Shown: positions 1 to 9,181, counted from the stretch's first letter. The stretch is 64,000 nucleotides of DNA from Pannonibacter sp051860505 (GCF_051860505.1 NZ_JBHYDX010000010.1:81105-145104); one strand, 5' to 3'. Made by a program: numbers and translations. Notes: generated by a model from the sequence alone, not told the origin.

Positions 1-1488
1 GCGGTCGAGGGCGACGCTCATGCGGTTGGTCTCGATGAATTTCTGCAGCTTCAGCGGGTCCGCGCACTCGATCCAGCGTGCCGTTGTATAAGGAACGGTC
101 TCGAAGCCGATCTCGGTCGAGTACTCGTTCTTCAGCCGGTCGATCACCACGTCCAACTGCAGCATGCCGACGACGCCGACAATCCAGTTCGAGCCGAGAT
201 CCGGCTTGAAGATCTGCACCAGGCCCTCTTCGGCCAGGTCCTGCAGTCCCTGGCGCATCTGCTTGACCCGCATGGTGTCGGACAGGCGCACGCGGCGCAG
301 GACTTCCGGGGCAAAGGCCGGCAGGCCGGTGACGTGGATTTCCTCGCCTTCGGTCAGCGTGTCGCCCACGCGCAACTGGCCATGGTTCGGCACGCCGATC
401 ACATCACCGGGAAAGGCTTCTTCGGCAATCTCGCGTTCCTCGGCAAAGAAGAAGATCGGCGCGGAGACGGCGATGGACTTGCCGGCGCGCACATGCTTCA
501 GCCGCATGCCGCGCTTGAAGGTGCCCGAGCACAGGCGCACGAAAGCGATGCGGTCGCGGTGCTTGGGGTCCATGTTGGCCTGAACCTTGAACACGAAGCC
601 GGTCACATCCGGCTCGTCCGGCGCAATGACACGGCCACCTGTCGCCGGCTGTGAATGCGGGGCCGGCGCATGTTCAGCAATGAAGTCGAGCAGGTCCTCG
701 ACACCGTAGTCGCGCAGCGCCGAGCCGAAGAACACCGGCGTTAGATGCCCTTCGAGGAAGCTTTCCGGGTCGAACGCAGCATAGCCCGCCTCGCCGAGTT
801 CGACGTTTTCCGACAGCTCGGCCAGAACCCGGTCAAAGACCGTATCGACAAGGATCGGATCCTCAAGACCACTGACCGGCTTGGCCTGGGTGTAGGGGCC
901 GCCACGTTCACCGTCCGACGTGCAGAACAGGTGCTTCTTGCCGTCGTAGACGCCGAAGAAGTCGGATCCCATGCCCACCGGCCAGGTCATCGGCGACACA
1001 TCCAGCGCCAGCGCCTCCTGGATCTCGTCGAGGATTTCCAGCGCGTGCCGTCCTTCGCGGTCGATCTTGTTGACGAAGGTGATGATCGGGATATCCCGCA
1101 GGCGGCAGACTTCGAACAGCTTGCGCGTCTGGGTTTCGATGCCCTTCGCCGCATCGATGACCATGATCGCGGCGTCCACGGCGGTCAGCGTGCGGTAGGT
1201 GTCTTCGGAAAAGTCCTCGTGGCCCGGCGTGTCGAGCAGGTTGTAGATGATGCCACGGCGCTCGAAGGTCATCACCGAGGACGACACCGAAATCCCGCGT
1301 TCCTGTTCGATCTTCATCCAGTCGGAACGGGCCCGCCGGCGCTCGCCGCGTGCGCGCACCTGGCCCGCCGCGCGAATGGCGCCACCCGACAGCAGCAGCT
1401 TTTCGGTCAGCGTCGTCTTGCCGGCATCCGGATGCGAAATGATCGCAAAGGTTCGGCGCGCGAGATAGGGCGCAGCAGCCGTGGTCAT
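1..1488 (-). CDS. prfC: Peptide chain release factor 3 (partial, C-terminus beyond left edge)
   Basis: A translational GTPase that recycles RF1/RF2 from the ribosome after peptide release, acting in the cytoplasm. The 496 codons seen begin at an ATG with an AGGAG site a few bases upstream. G1 is PDAGKTTL (residues 20-27), G3 is DTPGHEDF (86-93) and G4 is NKID (140-143). The long insertion and SSSVMTF stretch in the switch region fit RF3 rather than EF-G. RF3 is usually about 530 residues, so only a short C-terminal part is missing past the left edge. Faces away from the DUF2585 gene. Identification is firm from family motifs. Confidence 0.96.
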   Translation of the reverse strand, partial: MTTAAAPYLARRTFAIISHPDAGKTTLTEKLLLSGGAIRAAGQVRARGERRRARSDWMKIEQERGISVSSSVMTFERRGIIYNLLDTPGHEDFSEDTYRTLTAVDAAIMVIDAAKGIETQTRKLFEVCRLRDIPIITFVNKIDREGRHALEILDEIQEALALDVSPMTWPVGMGSDFFGVYDGKKHLFCTSDGERGGPYTQAKPVSGLEDPILVDTVFDRVLAELSENVELGEAGYAAFDPESFLEGHLTPVFFGSALRDYGVEDLLDFIAEHAPAPHSQPATGGRVIAPDEPDVTGFVFKVQANMDPKHRDRIAFVRLCSGTFKRGMRLKHVRAGKSIAVSAPIFFFAEEREIAEEAFPGDVIGVPNHGQLRVGDTLTEGEEIHVTGLPAFAPEVLRRVRLSDTMRVKQMRQGLQDLAEEGLVQIFKPDLGSNWIVGVVGMLQLDVVIDRLKNEYSTEIGFETVPYTTARWIECADPLKLQKFIETNRMSVALDR

Positions 1489-1701
1489 GCGGAAACTCCT
1501 TGGGGCGGGAACGCCCAAAAGCACGGCCTCTTCCGCCCATGGGATGACCCATGCCGGAGACCGCTTCGTCTGGTTCGGGTCTGGTGCCAAGGAAATAGTC
1601 AGGAAAGCGCGGATTTGCCAGCACAGATTTGCCGCGTTAGAGATGCATAGCCGGGTAGCCCCGCCACGGCCAGCCCTGCGGCAGCCCGGAGCGCCACGAG
1701 G

Positions 1702-2289
1702 GTGTTGTCGTCTCCAGCATCGGTTTGTTTCTTGTCCCAACGTCTCATCTGGCTCACCGGCCTTGGCCTGATCGCTCTCACCGCCATCATCTTGCTCGCC
1801 ATGGGCCGTCTTCCGATCTGCGCCTGCGGCGAGATCAAGCTCTGGACCCCGGCGTCCGATGTCGCGGGCAGTTCCCAGCACATCGCCGACTGGTACACGC
1901 CCTCGCATATCATTCACGGCATGATCTTCTACTGGGTCCTGTGGCTGATGTTGCGCGCCCGCCCGGTCGGGGAACGCGCGCTCATCGCGATCCTCATCGA
2001 GGCCGCCTGGGAGATCACGGAAAACAGCCCCTGGATCATCGATCGTTACCGCGAGGCGACGATTGCTGTCGGCTACACCGGCGACAGCGTCCTCAATTCG
2101 GTGTTCGATATCCTCTGGATGCTCGCCGGCTTCGCCTTTGCCGCGCGGGTGCCCGTCTGGGTAACGGTGCTTCTGGCCCTTGTCTTCGAGCTTGCCGCCC
2201 TGTGGGTGATCCGCGACAACCTGACCCTCAATGTGATCATGCTGATCAGCCCGATCGAGGCGATCAGGGTCTGGCAGTCCGGCGGCTGA
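1702..2289 (+). CDS. DUF2585 (UPF0314) family integral membrane protein
   Basis: A 195-residue inner-membrane protein of unknown function from a family largely confined to alphaproteobacteria. Four or so hydrophobic segments are visible (about residues 17-35, 72-87, 130-150 and 153-170). The conserved middle includes WYTPSHIIHG, an EAAWEITENSPWIIDRYR stretch and a TGDSVLNSVFD stretch, which are typical of the family. The start used is a GTG; the upstream ACGAGG lies very close, and a TTG one codon later is equally possible. It ends 5 bases from the stop of the convergent LysR gene. Confidence 0.85.
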   Translation: MLSSPASVCFLSQRLIWLTGLGLIALTAIILLAMGRLPICACGEIKLWTPASDVAGSSQHIADWYTPSHIIHGMIFYWVLWLMLRARPVGERALIAILIEAAWEITENSPWIIDRYREATIAVGYTGDSVLNSVFDILWMLAGFAFAARVPVWVTVLLALVFELAALWVIRDNLTLNVIMLISPIEAIRVWQSGG

Positions 2290-2294
2290 TCCCG

Positions 2295-3188
2295 TCAGGG
2301 GCGTGCTTCCAGCGCCTTTGCCAGAACGTCAAAGACAAGACGGATGCGCGGGCTGGTGTGCAGTTCCCGGTGGGTGACGAGCCAGATCGGGAACTTCACC
2401 ACAATCTCGTCCGCAAGCACCGGCTCCACTTCGGTCAGCCCGCGCGCAAAGTCGACTGCCATGAAGCCGTAGCCAAGCCCCTTGCGTACAGCTTCCCAGG
2501 CAACTGTCCCGTTTGCGGAATTGAACCGGATATCGCTCTCCGCAGCGCTGATGCCATACATTGCCAAGTAGTGCACCATCTCGGCCCTGTTGCCAAAGCC
2601 GACAAATGTCTTCCCGGTCAGATCCGCCACTGAACCCGGACGGCCCGTCTGGTCGAGATAGCTCCGCGCGGCATAAAGATGCGCAGTCGCCTCCCGCACG
2701 AGCCGTGCATACAGTTCATTTCCCGTGGGACGGACATGGCGGATCGCGATGTCTGCATCGCGCCGTTTCAGGTCACTGATTTCATTCGAGGCAATTACGT
2801 CAATTTCCAATGCTGGTGCGATGGCCTGCAGGTGTCGCAGCACCGGGGGCAAAGCGTAATGCGCAAACATGTCGCTGGCCGAGATGCTCACCGGCCCGGC
2901 GACGGCCTGGGCATGACCCGAGGCAACCAGGCTGAGCCGCAGGCCCGCTTCCGCCATCGCCCGTGCGGCTTCCAATACCTCACGGCCCGAGGCCGTCAGC
3001 GTCTGGGACCGGCCACTGCGCTCGACCAGAACCACCCCCAGTTCCGCCTCAAGCGCCGAGATCTGGCGACCGATCGTCGGCTGGGTCAGCCCGAGCGCTT
3101 TCGCCGCCGCCGAGAGCGAGCCGAGATCGGCAACCGCGACGAGGGCACGGGCCTGGTTCCAGTCAAAGGTGAGCTTTGTCCAATTCAT
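2295..3188 (-). CDS. LysR-family transcriptional regulator
   Basis: A 297-residue regulator with the N-terminal winged HTH (about residues 9-67; the WNQARALVAVADLGSLSAAA stretch, then TQPTIGRQISALEAELG) followed by a LysR substrate-binding domain (about 95-290). The start is placed at the ATG that gives the usual few residues before the HTH; the frame stays open 58 codons further upstream but that extension overlaps the divergent gene. It is divergent from a methyltransferase gene only 70 bases away, so that gene is its probable target together with its own promoter. The effector cannot be told from sequence. Confidence 0.9.
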   Translation of the reverse strand: MNWTKLTFDWNQARALVAVADLGSLSAAAKALGLTQPTIGRQISALEAELGVVLVERSGRSQTLTASGREVLEAARAMAEAGLRLSLVASGHAQAVAGPVSISASDMFAHYALPPVLRHLQAIAPALEIDVIASNEISDLKRRDADIAIRHVRPTGNELYARLVREATAHLYAARSYLDQTGRPGSVADLTGKTFVGFGNRAEMVHYLAMYGISAAESDIRFNSANGTVAWEAVRKGLGYGFMAVDFARGLTEVEPVLADEIVVKFPIWLVTHRELHTSPRIRLVFDVLAKALEARP

Positions 3189-3258
3189 GCAGCTACGCAT
3201 ACCAACTGTACGAAAATCCGCAATTTCATATTTTTTTGCATGTCGGTAAACAAGGCTC

Positions 3259-3924
3259 ATGACCAAGGCAAGTTCTGAAATCAACCGCACGACGCCGAAC
3301 CGGGACATGATCTTCTGGGATCGGATCGCACAGAAATATGCCCGCGATCCGATCAAGGACATGGCGTCCTATGAATATACGCTTGAGCGAACCCGCAGCT
3401 GTCTGCTGCCCAGCGACAGGGTTCTCGAACTAGGATGCGGCACGGGCTCGACGGCGTTGTTGCTGGCGCCGTCGGTCGGCCACATCACGGCTACGGATTT
3501 CTCTCCGGCCATGATCGACATCGCACGGCAGAAGCTGAAGCAGGCAGATGCCGCGCAGAACGTGATCTTTCAGCCGTCAGGCCCTGACGGAACAAATTTG
3601 CCGGCGGCCCGTTTTGATGCGGTGCTCGCCTTCAACATGCTGCACCTCGTCCGTGACCTTGATGCGGTGCTGGCGCAGGTTGCCAGCAAGCTGCGTCCCG
3701 GCGGCATGTTCATCTCAAAGACCGTCTGCCTTGGCGATGCGTCCTTTATCTTCCGCCCGCTGGTTAGCGCGATGAAGCTGTTCGGCAAGGCACCGCACGT
3801 CAGTTTTCTCCGCCAGGAGGCCCTGGACCGCCAGATCGCGGCGCATGGCTTCCGCATTCTCGAAACCGGCAACTTCCCCAGGAAGCCGCCATCGCATTTC
3901 GTTGCCGCCCGTCTCCTCGAGTGA
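3259..3924 (+). CDS. Class I SAM-dependent methyltransferase
   Basis: A 221-residue cytoplasmic methyltransferase of the Methyltransf_11/25 type. Motif I VLELGCGTGSTALLLAP (residues about 54-70) binds AdoMet; the acidic loop ATDFSPAMIDIARQ follows, then FDAVLAFNMLHLV (about 118-130) and LRPGGMFIS, which close the Rossmann fold. The substrate cannot be read from the sequence; small-molecule or quinone-like acceptors are typical of this group. Divergent from a LysR regulator that may control it, and followed by a strong hairpin terminator shared with the convergent parA-like gene. Confidence 0.88.
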   Translation: MTKASSEINRTTPNRDMIFWDRIAQKYARDPIKDMASYEYTLERTRSCLLPSDRVLELGCGTGSTALLLAPSVGHITATDFSPAMIDIARQKLKQADAAQNVIFQPSGPDGTNLPAARFDAVLAFNMLHLVRDLDAVLAQVASKLRPGGMFISKTVCLGDASFIFRPLVSAMKLFGKAPHVSFLRQEALDRQIAAHGFRILETGNFPRKPPSHFVAARLLE

Positions 3925-3980
3925 TGTCCCTACCCTCAGTCGAAGAGAGTTCGCCCCGTAGGTCGGCTGCGAAAGACAGC

Positions 3981-4013
3981 GAGGCCCGGCCGTTTGCGGC
4001 CGGGCCTCGTTTT
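3981..4013 (+). terminator. Intrinsic terminator between convergent methyltransferase and parA-like genes
   Basis: A perfect 12-bp stem, GAGGCCCGGCCG (3981-3992) and CGGCCGGGCCTC (3997-4008), with a TTTG loop, followed by GTTTTAT on the plus strand. It lies 56 bases after the methyltransferase stop and about 65 bases beyond the minus-strand parA-like stop, so it can serve both genes. The U tract is only on the plus side. Confidence 0.85.
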
Positions 4014-4073
4014 ATATTCGCTAGGTCCTTGAACCGGCCGTGAAGGCGAGAATGCCTCGCCCCCTTACGGCGC

Positions 4074-4778
4074 TCACGAAGCCTTCTTGAACCAGTCGTA
4101 CCAGCGCCGCGTCTGCCGCACCTGCACCCGCTCCAGCACTTCGGCTGCGAACAGGGCCGCGTTTTCGCGCGCCTTTTCCAGGTTGGTCACCGTGCGCGGA
4201 TCGAGATTGGCCAATCCACCGCCGAACTCGAACATATCGCGGTAAGCCGCACGCTCGATGATCGGGGTCATCATCACATCGATACCGCTGACGGCGAGGT
4301 GGTCCTGCACAGCTTTCAGCGCCCGGGTGGTGACGGCGGCATTGGTCCGGGTCAGGACGACACAATGGCGAATATCGTGCCGGACGATCTGTTCCAGCTT
4401 GCTGATGAGACGCAGGATCTTTGCCCCGCCCCGCGCGTCCATCGACGAGCCCTGGATCGGCACCACGACAAGGTCGGATACGGAGATCGCATTTGCGACC
4501 ATGAGGTTCTCCGTACCCTCCAGATCCACGATCACATAGTCGCTTGTCTGGGTGGCCTCGAGCACCTGCTCGGTGATCGTTGCAGGAGACAACTGGCTCT
4601 GGACGGAAATATTGGGATGACGACCGGGCAGATCGGACCAGTTGGAAATCCAGCGCTGCGGATCGGCGTCGAATATGGTGACAGTTTTCCCCCGTTCGGC
4701 GACTTCTGTCGCCAGGAGCAGCGCCGCGGTGGTCTTGCCTGCACCACCTTTGGCGTTTGCGAAGGAAATTACGGGCAT
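4074..4778 (-). CDS. Orphan ParA/MinD-type ATPase
   Basis: A 234-residue deviant Walker-type ATPase. KGGAGKTT at residues 10-17 carries the signature lysines, followed by the FDADPQRW and VIVDLEG switch motifs and a VPIQGSSMDARGG stretch. Such proteins use ATP-driven dimerisation on the nucleoid or membrane to position DNA, plasmids or complexes. No parB gene or parS-like site cluster lies next to it, and it is much shorter than chromosomal ParA with its HTH, so it resembles the VirC1/small-ParA group. The start is an ATG with an AGGAG site about 8 bases upstream. The cargo is unknown. Confidence 0.88.
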   Translation of the reverse strand: MPVISFANAKGGAGKTTAALLLATEVAERGKTVTIFDADPQRWISNWSDLPGRHPNISVQSQLSPATITEQVLEATQTSDYVIVDLEGTENLMVANAISVSDLVVVPIQGSSMDARGGAKILRLISKLEQIVRHDIRHCVVLTRTNAAVTTRALKAVQDHLAVSGIDVMMTPIIERAAYRDMFEFGGGLANLDPRTVTNLEKARENAALFAAEVLERVQVRQTRRWYDWFKKAS

Positions 4779-5130
4779 CGGTGGGTCTCCTGGATCGGAA
4801 GCCGTTGGCCTTCTGCTGGCGACTTCTCGTCCTCAGAGTTTCAATAGTTCATGGTTAACAAATCGATAACTCGCCGCAAAATGCATTTACCTGTAATAAT
4901 TTGCGAGCTTTCGGGAGACAGCCTGGAGCGGCTCAGCCGTAAAACTGACAAGGTTCCAGTCAAAGTTTTCCACAAGCGACAAATCCGGTGTACCGCAATG
5001 TGTAAACAACACCTTTGCGGGCGGGTAAATGCTTGAATGTCGGCATTGCGTTTCTGAGCGTTTGCACGGCTTGCCGCGCTTGGGTATGTCTGGGGAAACT
5101 GCCGCGAACCGGCACACAAGGAACCTTGTC
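4779..5130. other. 352-base intergenic region without a gene
   Basis: Holds the divergent upstream regions of the parA-like gene and the secreted hydrolase gene. It is clearly more AT-rich than its surroundings around 4845-5000, as expected for promoters. Short open frames in it overlap each other on both strands and lack credible ribosome sites. No clear operator, RNA gene or repeat was recognised. Confidence 0.5.
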
Positions 5131-6036
5131 ATGCGTGCTCTCCTTTCCGCCGGCTTGCGCTACGGCCTTGCCGCCCTCACCGGGTTCACGCTCCTGTGCG
5201 GGCCCGCCAGCGCCCAGAGCCTGCCGCCCTACAAGGACAGCCTCTTTGCCTATCCACGCCTGATCTCCAGCAACGACGATGGCACCTACGAGGTGGTGGA
5301 ATACATCAAGGCACGCGACCTGCATGAGCGCGACAAGGAGCCGGAGCGTGAGGTCTGGGGCAACTACGTCTCCTTCCATCCCACATCCAGCCAGGCTGAC
5401 CTGGAACTCAAGGCGAATGGCCGTGCCGTGAAATACATGGCTACCGGCAAGACGGAAGGAGGCGCCTCGATCGTCGTGATTTACGTGCATGGCCAGGGCG
5501 GCAACCGCTTCCAGGGCATGAACGACCTGACCTTCGGCGGCAATTTCAACCGCATCAAGAACCTGATGTCCCGCAACGGCGGCGTCTACATCTCGGCCGG
5601 CTTCACCGACTTCGGGGCCAAGGGCACCGAGGATGTCGCCGCGATCATCGATGCCTACAGGGCCAGTTCGCCGCGCGCCAAGACGTTTGTCGCCTGCGGA
5701 TCCATGGGCAGCATCCTGTGCTGGAACCTCCTCAAGGATCCGGCTCAGGCGCGCAAACTGTCCGGCGTGCTGCTGTTTGGCGCCTCGAAGGACGATGCCT
5801 TCCTGAAGTCGGCAACCCTGCGCAAGGCGGAGAACAATGTTCCGCTCTACATGGGCCACGGCAGCTGGGACAATGTCTATGACTGGGAGAAGCAGGTCGC
5901 TTTCTACGAGCAGATCCGCAAGGCAGCACCCGGCTACCCCGTCCGCTTCACCTTGTTCGACACCGGCACCCACGGCACCCCGATCCGCATGACCGACTGG
6001 CGCCTGATCCTCAACTGGATGCTGTCACGGGGCTAA
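5131..6036 (+). CDS. Secreted alpha/beta-hydrolase-like protein
   Basis: A 301-residue protein with a signal peptide (hydrophobic residues about 8-22, predicted cleavage after PASA, near 28) and a hydrolase core. The region VVIYVHGQGGN (about 115-125) matches the oxyanion-hole strand. The candidate nucleophile elbow is ACGSMGS (188-194), that is C-G-S-M-G rather than G-x-S-x-G. A late DTGTHGTP supplies a plausible catalytic His. The ATG at this position has AAGGAA upstream and gives the signal peptide; the frame is open 34 codons further back. The substrate is unknown. Stands alone as a transcription unit. Confidence 0.75.
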   Translation: MRALLSAGLRYGLAALTGFTLLCGPASAQSLPPYKDSLFAYPRLISSNDDGTYEVVEYIKARDLHERDKEPEREVWGNYVSFHPTSSQADLELKANGRAVKYMATGKTEGGASIVVIYVHGQGGNRFQGMNDLTFGGNFNRIKNLMSRNGGVYISAGFTDFGAKGTEDVAAIIDAYRASSPRAKTFVACGSMGSILCWNLLKDPAQARKLSGVLLFGASKDDAFLKSATLRKAENNVPLYMGHGSWDNVYDWEKQVAFYEQIRKAAPGYPVRFTLFDTGTHGTPIRMTDWRLILNWMLSRG

Positions 6037-6104
6037 GCTCGTTGAACGGCAACCACGATCAAACGACGGCGTTCATTTTGACAATAAACTTCAGCCTCCC
6101 CGGC

Positions 6105-6233
6105 GTCATCCCGGACGAGCGTCAGCTCGAGCCGGGACCGGAGAGCCAAGGTCTAGACATATCACAGAGTAAAGACCGAACAGACCGTGACTCTCCGGTC
6201 CCGGGTCTCCGCTTCGCTGCGCCCGGGAAGACG
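6105..6233. repeat. Palindromic intergenic repeat, family R1, two-armed copy
   Basis: Two inverted arms of about 45 bases. The left arm runs GTCATCCCGGACGAGC ... GGACCGGAGAGCC (6105-6147); the right arm, read on the minus strand, runs CGTCTTCCCGGGCGCAGC ... GGACCGGAGAGTC (6189-6233). A single arm of the same family recurs at 20951-21000. It lies in the 269-base gap between convergent genes and looks like a REP-type dispersed element rather than a coding sequence. Confidence 0.75.
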
Positions 6234-6256
6234 GGAGAGGTGCTGTACGACGTTTG

Positions 6257-6280
6257 AACGCCGGCCAATTGGCCGGCGTT
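6257..6280. terminator. Hairpin terminator between convergent hydrolase and ABC ATPase genes
   Basis: A perfect 10-bp stem, AACGCCGGCC and GGCCGGCGTT, with an AATT loop, followed by GTCTTTG on the plus strand and by CAAACG on the minus strand. It sits 25 bases past the stop of the minus-strand ABC ATPase gene and about 220 bases past the hydrolase stop. The U tracts are weak, so the strength is uncertain. Confidence 0.6.
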
Positions 6281-6305
6281 GTCTTTGAATCAAGTGCGAA
6301 AACAC

Positions 6306-7367
6306 TCACCCCTGCAGGACGATAAGGTCTTTCGGCGACAGGGACACTTCGATGGCGGCGCCAACGGCCGGCGGCGGCATGTCGGAGCGGTTGAAGGTAT
6401 CGAGTGACAGGGATGAGCCGGCGACTGCCACCTTGAGGCGGATGACCGAGCCCATGAAATGCACATCCTCGATGCTGCCGGGCAAAACGATGTCGGTGTC
6501 GGTTCCGCGCCCGAGTTGCACCGCTTCCGGGCGCAATGCGACGGTAAGCCGCTCACCGGATTTGGCCTGCAATCCGCCCTCCGGCAGTGTCAGGTCGACA
6601 CCGGCCATGGTCAGGGTGCCGGCATCGGCATCGCGCACGGTTGCATCCAGCGTGTTCAGCGTTCCGACGAAGTTGGCGACGAAGCGGGTTCGCGGCCGGT
6701 TGTAGACCTCGTGCGGATTGCCGACCTGCTCGGCCACGCCGCCGTACATGACGACGATGCGGTCCGACATCGACAGCGCCTCTTCCTGGTCATGCGTCAC
6801 GAAAATGGTCGTGATGCCGAGTTCGCGCTGGATCTCGCGGATTTCGGTGCGCAGGCTGACGCGGATCTTGGCATCGAGCGCCGACAGGGGCTCATCAAGA
6901 AGCAGCACGCGCGGGCTCGGCGCAAGGGCACGCGCCAGCGCAACGCGCTGCTGCTGGCCGCCAGAAAGCTGGAACGGGAAGCGATTGCCCAGATCCGGCA
7001 AACCGATGAGCTTGAGCATCTCGCGCACCCGCGCATCGATGTCGGCCCGTCCCATCCCCTTGATCTTGAGGCCGAAGGCAACGTTCTGTGCCACGGTCAT
7101 GTTCGGGAACAGCGCATAGGCCTGGAACACCATGCCGATGTTGCGCCCGTTCGGCTTCACCCGGGTCACATCCTGACCGTCGATGACGATCGACCCGGAC
7201 GTCGGTATTTCGAAGCCGGCGACCATGCGCAGCACCGTGGTCTTGCCGCAGCCCGAGGGGCCGAGCAGCGAGATGAACTCGCCCTGCCCGACAGACAGGT
7301 CAAAATCCTTGACGACCGTGGTCGGGCCAAAGGATTTCTTCAGGTTCTTCAGCTCGAGATAAGCCAT
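6306..7367 (-). CDS. ABC transporter ATP-binding protein (2-aminoethylphosphonate-type)
   Basis: A 353-residue ATPase of the Fe3+/spermidine/phosphonate importer group. Walker A is GPSGCGKTT (residues 36-44), the signature is LSGGQQQRVALARAL, Walker B ends LLLDEPLSALD, followed by the H-loop FVTHDQEEA and a C-terminal TOBE domain (about 275-350). Its ATG overlaps the TGA of the upstream permease by one base, so the two are translationally coupled. The assignment to 2-aminoethylphosphonate is inferred from the divergent phosphonate-degradation operon; the protein alone could equally energise iron or polyamine uptake. Confidence 0.88.
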   Translation of the reverse strand: MAYLELKNLKKSFGPTTVVKDFDLSVGQGEFISLLGPSGCGKTTVLRMVAGFEIPTSGSIVIDGQDVTRVKPNGRNIGMVFQAYALFPNMTVAQNVAFGLKIKGMGRADIDARVREMLKLIGLPDLGNRFPFQLSGGQQQRVALARALAPSPRVLLLDEPLSALDAKIRVSLRTEIREIQRELGITTIFVTHDQEEALSMSDRIVVMYGGVAEQVGNPHEVYNRPRTRFVANFVGTLNTLDATVRDADAGTLTMAGVDLTLPEGGLQAKSGERLTVALRPEAVQLGRGTDTDIVLPGSIEDVHFMGSVIRLKVAVAGSSLSLDTFNRSDMPPPAVGAAIEVSLSPKDLIVLQG

Positions 7368-8158
7368 CAGCGTTGCACCTGTATGTGTTTGGAGAAGCGG
7401 GTTGCAAGCTGGATCAGGGCCATGCAGGCCCAGGTGATACCAAAGGCTATCACGGCCAGTGCCGCCGGTTCATAGGCGCGGTTTGCGCCAAGCAATTGCA
7501 TGAAGGGACCAAAGGCCGGCCGGTCGAGCAGCGCCGCCATGGTGAACTCGCCAATGACGATGGCAAAGGTCAGGAAGGCGCCGGACAGAACCGCGACAAG
7601 CACGTTGGGCAGGATCACCCGGCTCAGGATCGTCACCCAGCCGGCCCCAAGGCTGAGCGCTGCCTCGGTCAGGGTTGCCACGTCGATGGTCCGCAGGCCC
7701 GTGTCCACGGCCCGGTACATGTAGGGCAGTGACAGGGTGACATAGCCGAACATCAGGAGAATGTTGGTGCCGGTCGTCGACCCGGTCAGCGGCAGCCAGG
7801 ACGATGTGTTGTAGAGGCGGATATAGCCGAAGACGATGACAATCGCCGGGATCACCAGCGGCAGCAACGTGATGAACTCGATCCACGGCCGGGCCGCCGG
7901 CAGGCGCAGCCGCACCCAGTAGGCTGTCGGCACCACCAGGACCATGCCCACCACAATTGTCGCCAGCGCCATCAGCACCGAATACGAAAAGGTCAGCTGG
8001 AACCGTTCGTCCACGAGCACGACACGGTAGGCCTCGAAGGAATAGCCCTCGCGCAGCATCCGCATCGAGAATTCGGTCATGCCGACAAGCGGCAGCGCGA
8101 AGAAGACGCACCCCAGGACAAGGGCGCTCCAGGCGAGAAGACGGGTCACTTCAGCCAC
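7367..8158 (-). CDS. ABC transporter permease, phosphonate-type importer subunit
   Basis: A 263-residue inner-membrane permease with about six hydrophobic segments and the binding-protein-dependent transport loop (EAALSLGAGWVTILSRVILP, about residues 165-184) that docks on the ATPase. It overlaps the upstream permease gene by 13 bases and the downstream ATPase gene by one base, giving a tightly packed operon. Two different permeases form the channel in this importer class, as here. Substrate assigned by context only. Confidence 0.88.
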   Translation of the reverse strand: MAEVTRLLAWSALVLGCVFFALPLVGMTEFSMRMLREGYSFEAYRVVLVDERFQLTFSYSVLMALATIVVGMVLVVPTAYWVRLRLPAARPWIEFITLLPLVIPAIVIVFGYIRLYNTSSWLPLTGSTTGTNILLMFGYVTLSLPYMYRAVDTGLRTIDVATLTEAALSLGAGWVTILSRVILPNVLVAVLSGAFLTFAIVIGEFTMAALLDRPAFGPFMQLLGANRAYEPAALAVIAFGITWACMALIQLATRFSKHIQVQR

Positions 8159-9018
8159 CTTTCACTGCGCACCCGCAGCCAGATGTAGAGCCCGTTGGCA
8201 AGGGCGGTGATGACGATCATGCCGAAGGCCAGCGCATAGCCCAGATGCGGGTTGCCCAGCACATCGCCACGGATCTGCGCATAGAGCTTGATCGGCACGA
8301 TGTTGAGCTGCGGTCCGGTCAGGGCGAAGGCCGTGGCGATGGCGCCGAAGGAATTGGCGAACAGGAGGGCAAAGGTACCCAGCAGGGCCGGAAACAGGAT
8401 CGGCAGCGCCACCATGCGCCAGTACTGCGAGGCAGAGGCACCGAGGATCTCGGCTGCCTCCCGCCACTCGCGCTTCAGGCCGTCGAGCGCCGGGGCGATC
8501 ATCAGGATCATCAGCGGGATCTGGAAGAACAGATAGACGACGACCAGCCCCCAGAAGGACAACAGGTTGAAGCCCATGGCGCGCAGGTTGATGCCGAACT
8601 CGTTGCGCAGCCAGATGGTCACGAGGCCAACCGGCCCGAGCGTTGCCAGGAAGGCAAAGGCCAAAGGAACACCGGCGAAATTGGACGCGACCCCGGAAAA
8701 AGTCATCAGTCCGCTGCGGACCTTGCCGGGCAACTTGCCCAGGATCACCGCCGCCGCCATTGCAAAGCCGATCAGGCAGCCCAGAAAAGCCGTGATCAGG
8801 CTGAGTTGGATCGAGACCCAGTAGGAGGAGACGATGGACTCGGTGTTGAGGCCATAGATGTTGTCGAGCGTGAAGCTGCCATCCGGCGTCTGGAATGCCC
8901 CGACCACGATCTTCATCGTCGGCAGGATCAGGAACAGAAGCGCGAACAGCGCGAAGGGAAGCAGCCCCAACCAGTTGAGGTTGAGACGGCTGAGTGGACC
9001 CGGTCTGGGTTCTGGCAT
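8146..9018 (-). CDS. ABC transporter permease, phosphonate-type importer subunit
   Basis: A 290-residue inner-membrane permease with six predicted membrane segments, the first at about residues 15-35 (LLPFALFALLFLILP). The docking loop is AAEILGASASQYWRMVALPI. The start is the ATG that gives MPEPRPGPLSRLNLN with GAGGGG upstream; the frame stays open for 80 codons before it but that part is arginine-rich and unlike a permease, and it runs into the stem-loop at 9182. Partner of the next permease in the same operon. Confidence 0.86.
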   Translation of the reverse strand: MPEPRPGPLSRLNLNWLGLLPFALFALLFLILPTMKIVVGAFQTPDGSFTLDNIYGLNTESIVSSYWVSIQLSLITAFLGCLIGFAMAAAVILGKLPGKVRSGLMTFSGVASNFAGVPLAFAFLATLGPVGLVTIWLRNEFGINLRAMGFNLLSFWGLVVVYLFFQIPLMILMIAPALDGLKREWREAAEILGASASQYWRMVALPILFPALLGTFALLFANSFGAIATAFALTGPQLNIVPIKLYAQIRGDVLGNPHLGYALAFGMIVITALANGLYIWLRVRSERWLK

Positions 9019-9181
9019 CGGGCGAAGCCCCTCTCGTCCGGTGGCCGGCCACGGTTGCATCCGCCCCTGGATGCCCCGCCCGGTCTTTGTCAGTCTGGCC
9101 GTTTGCCGGCTTCTGATGTGCCGCCGTCCGCGACGAAACAGGACCGTGAGGGCCACTCGTCCATCGCTGGCGGTCAAGACG

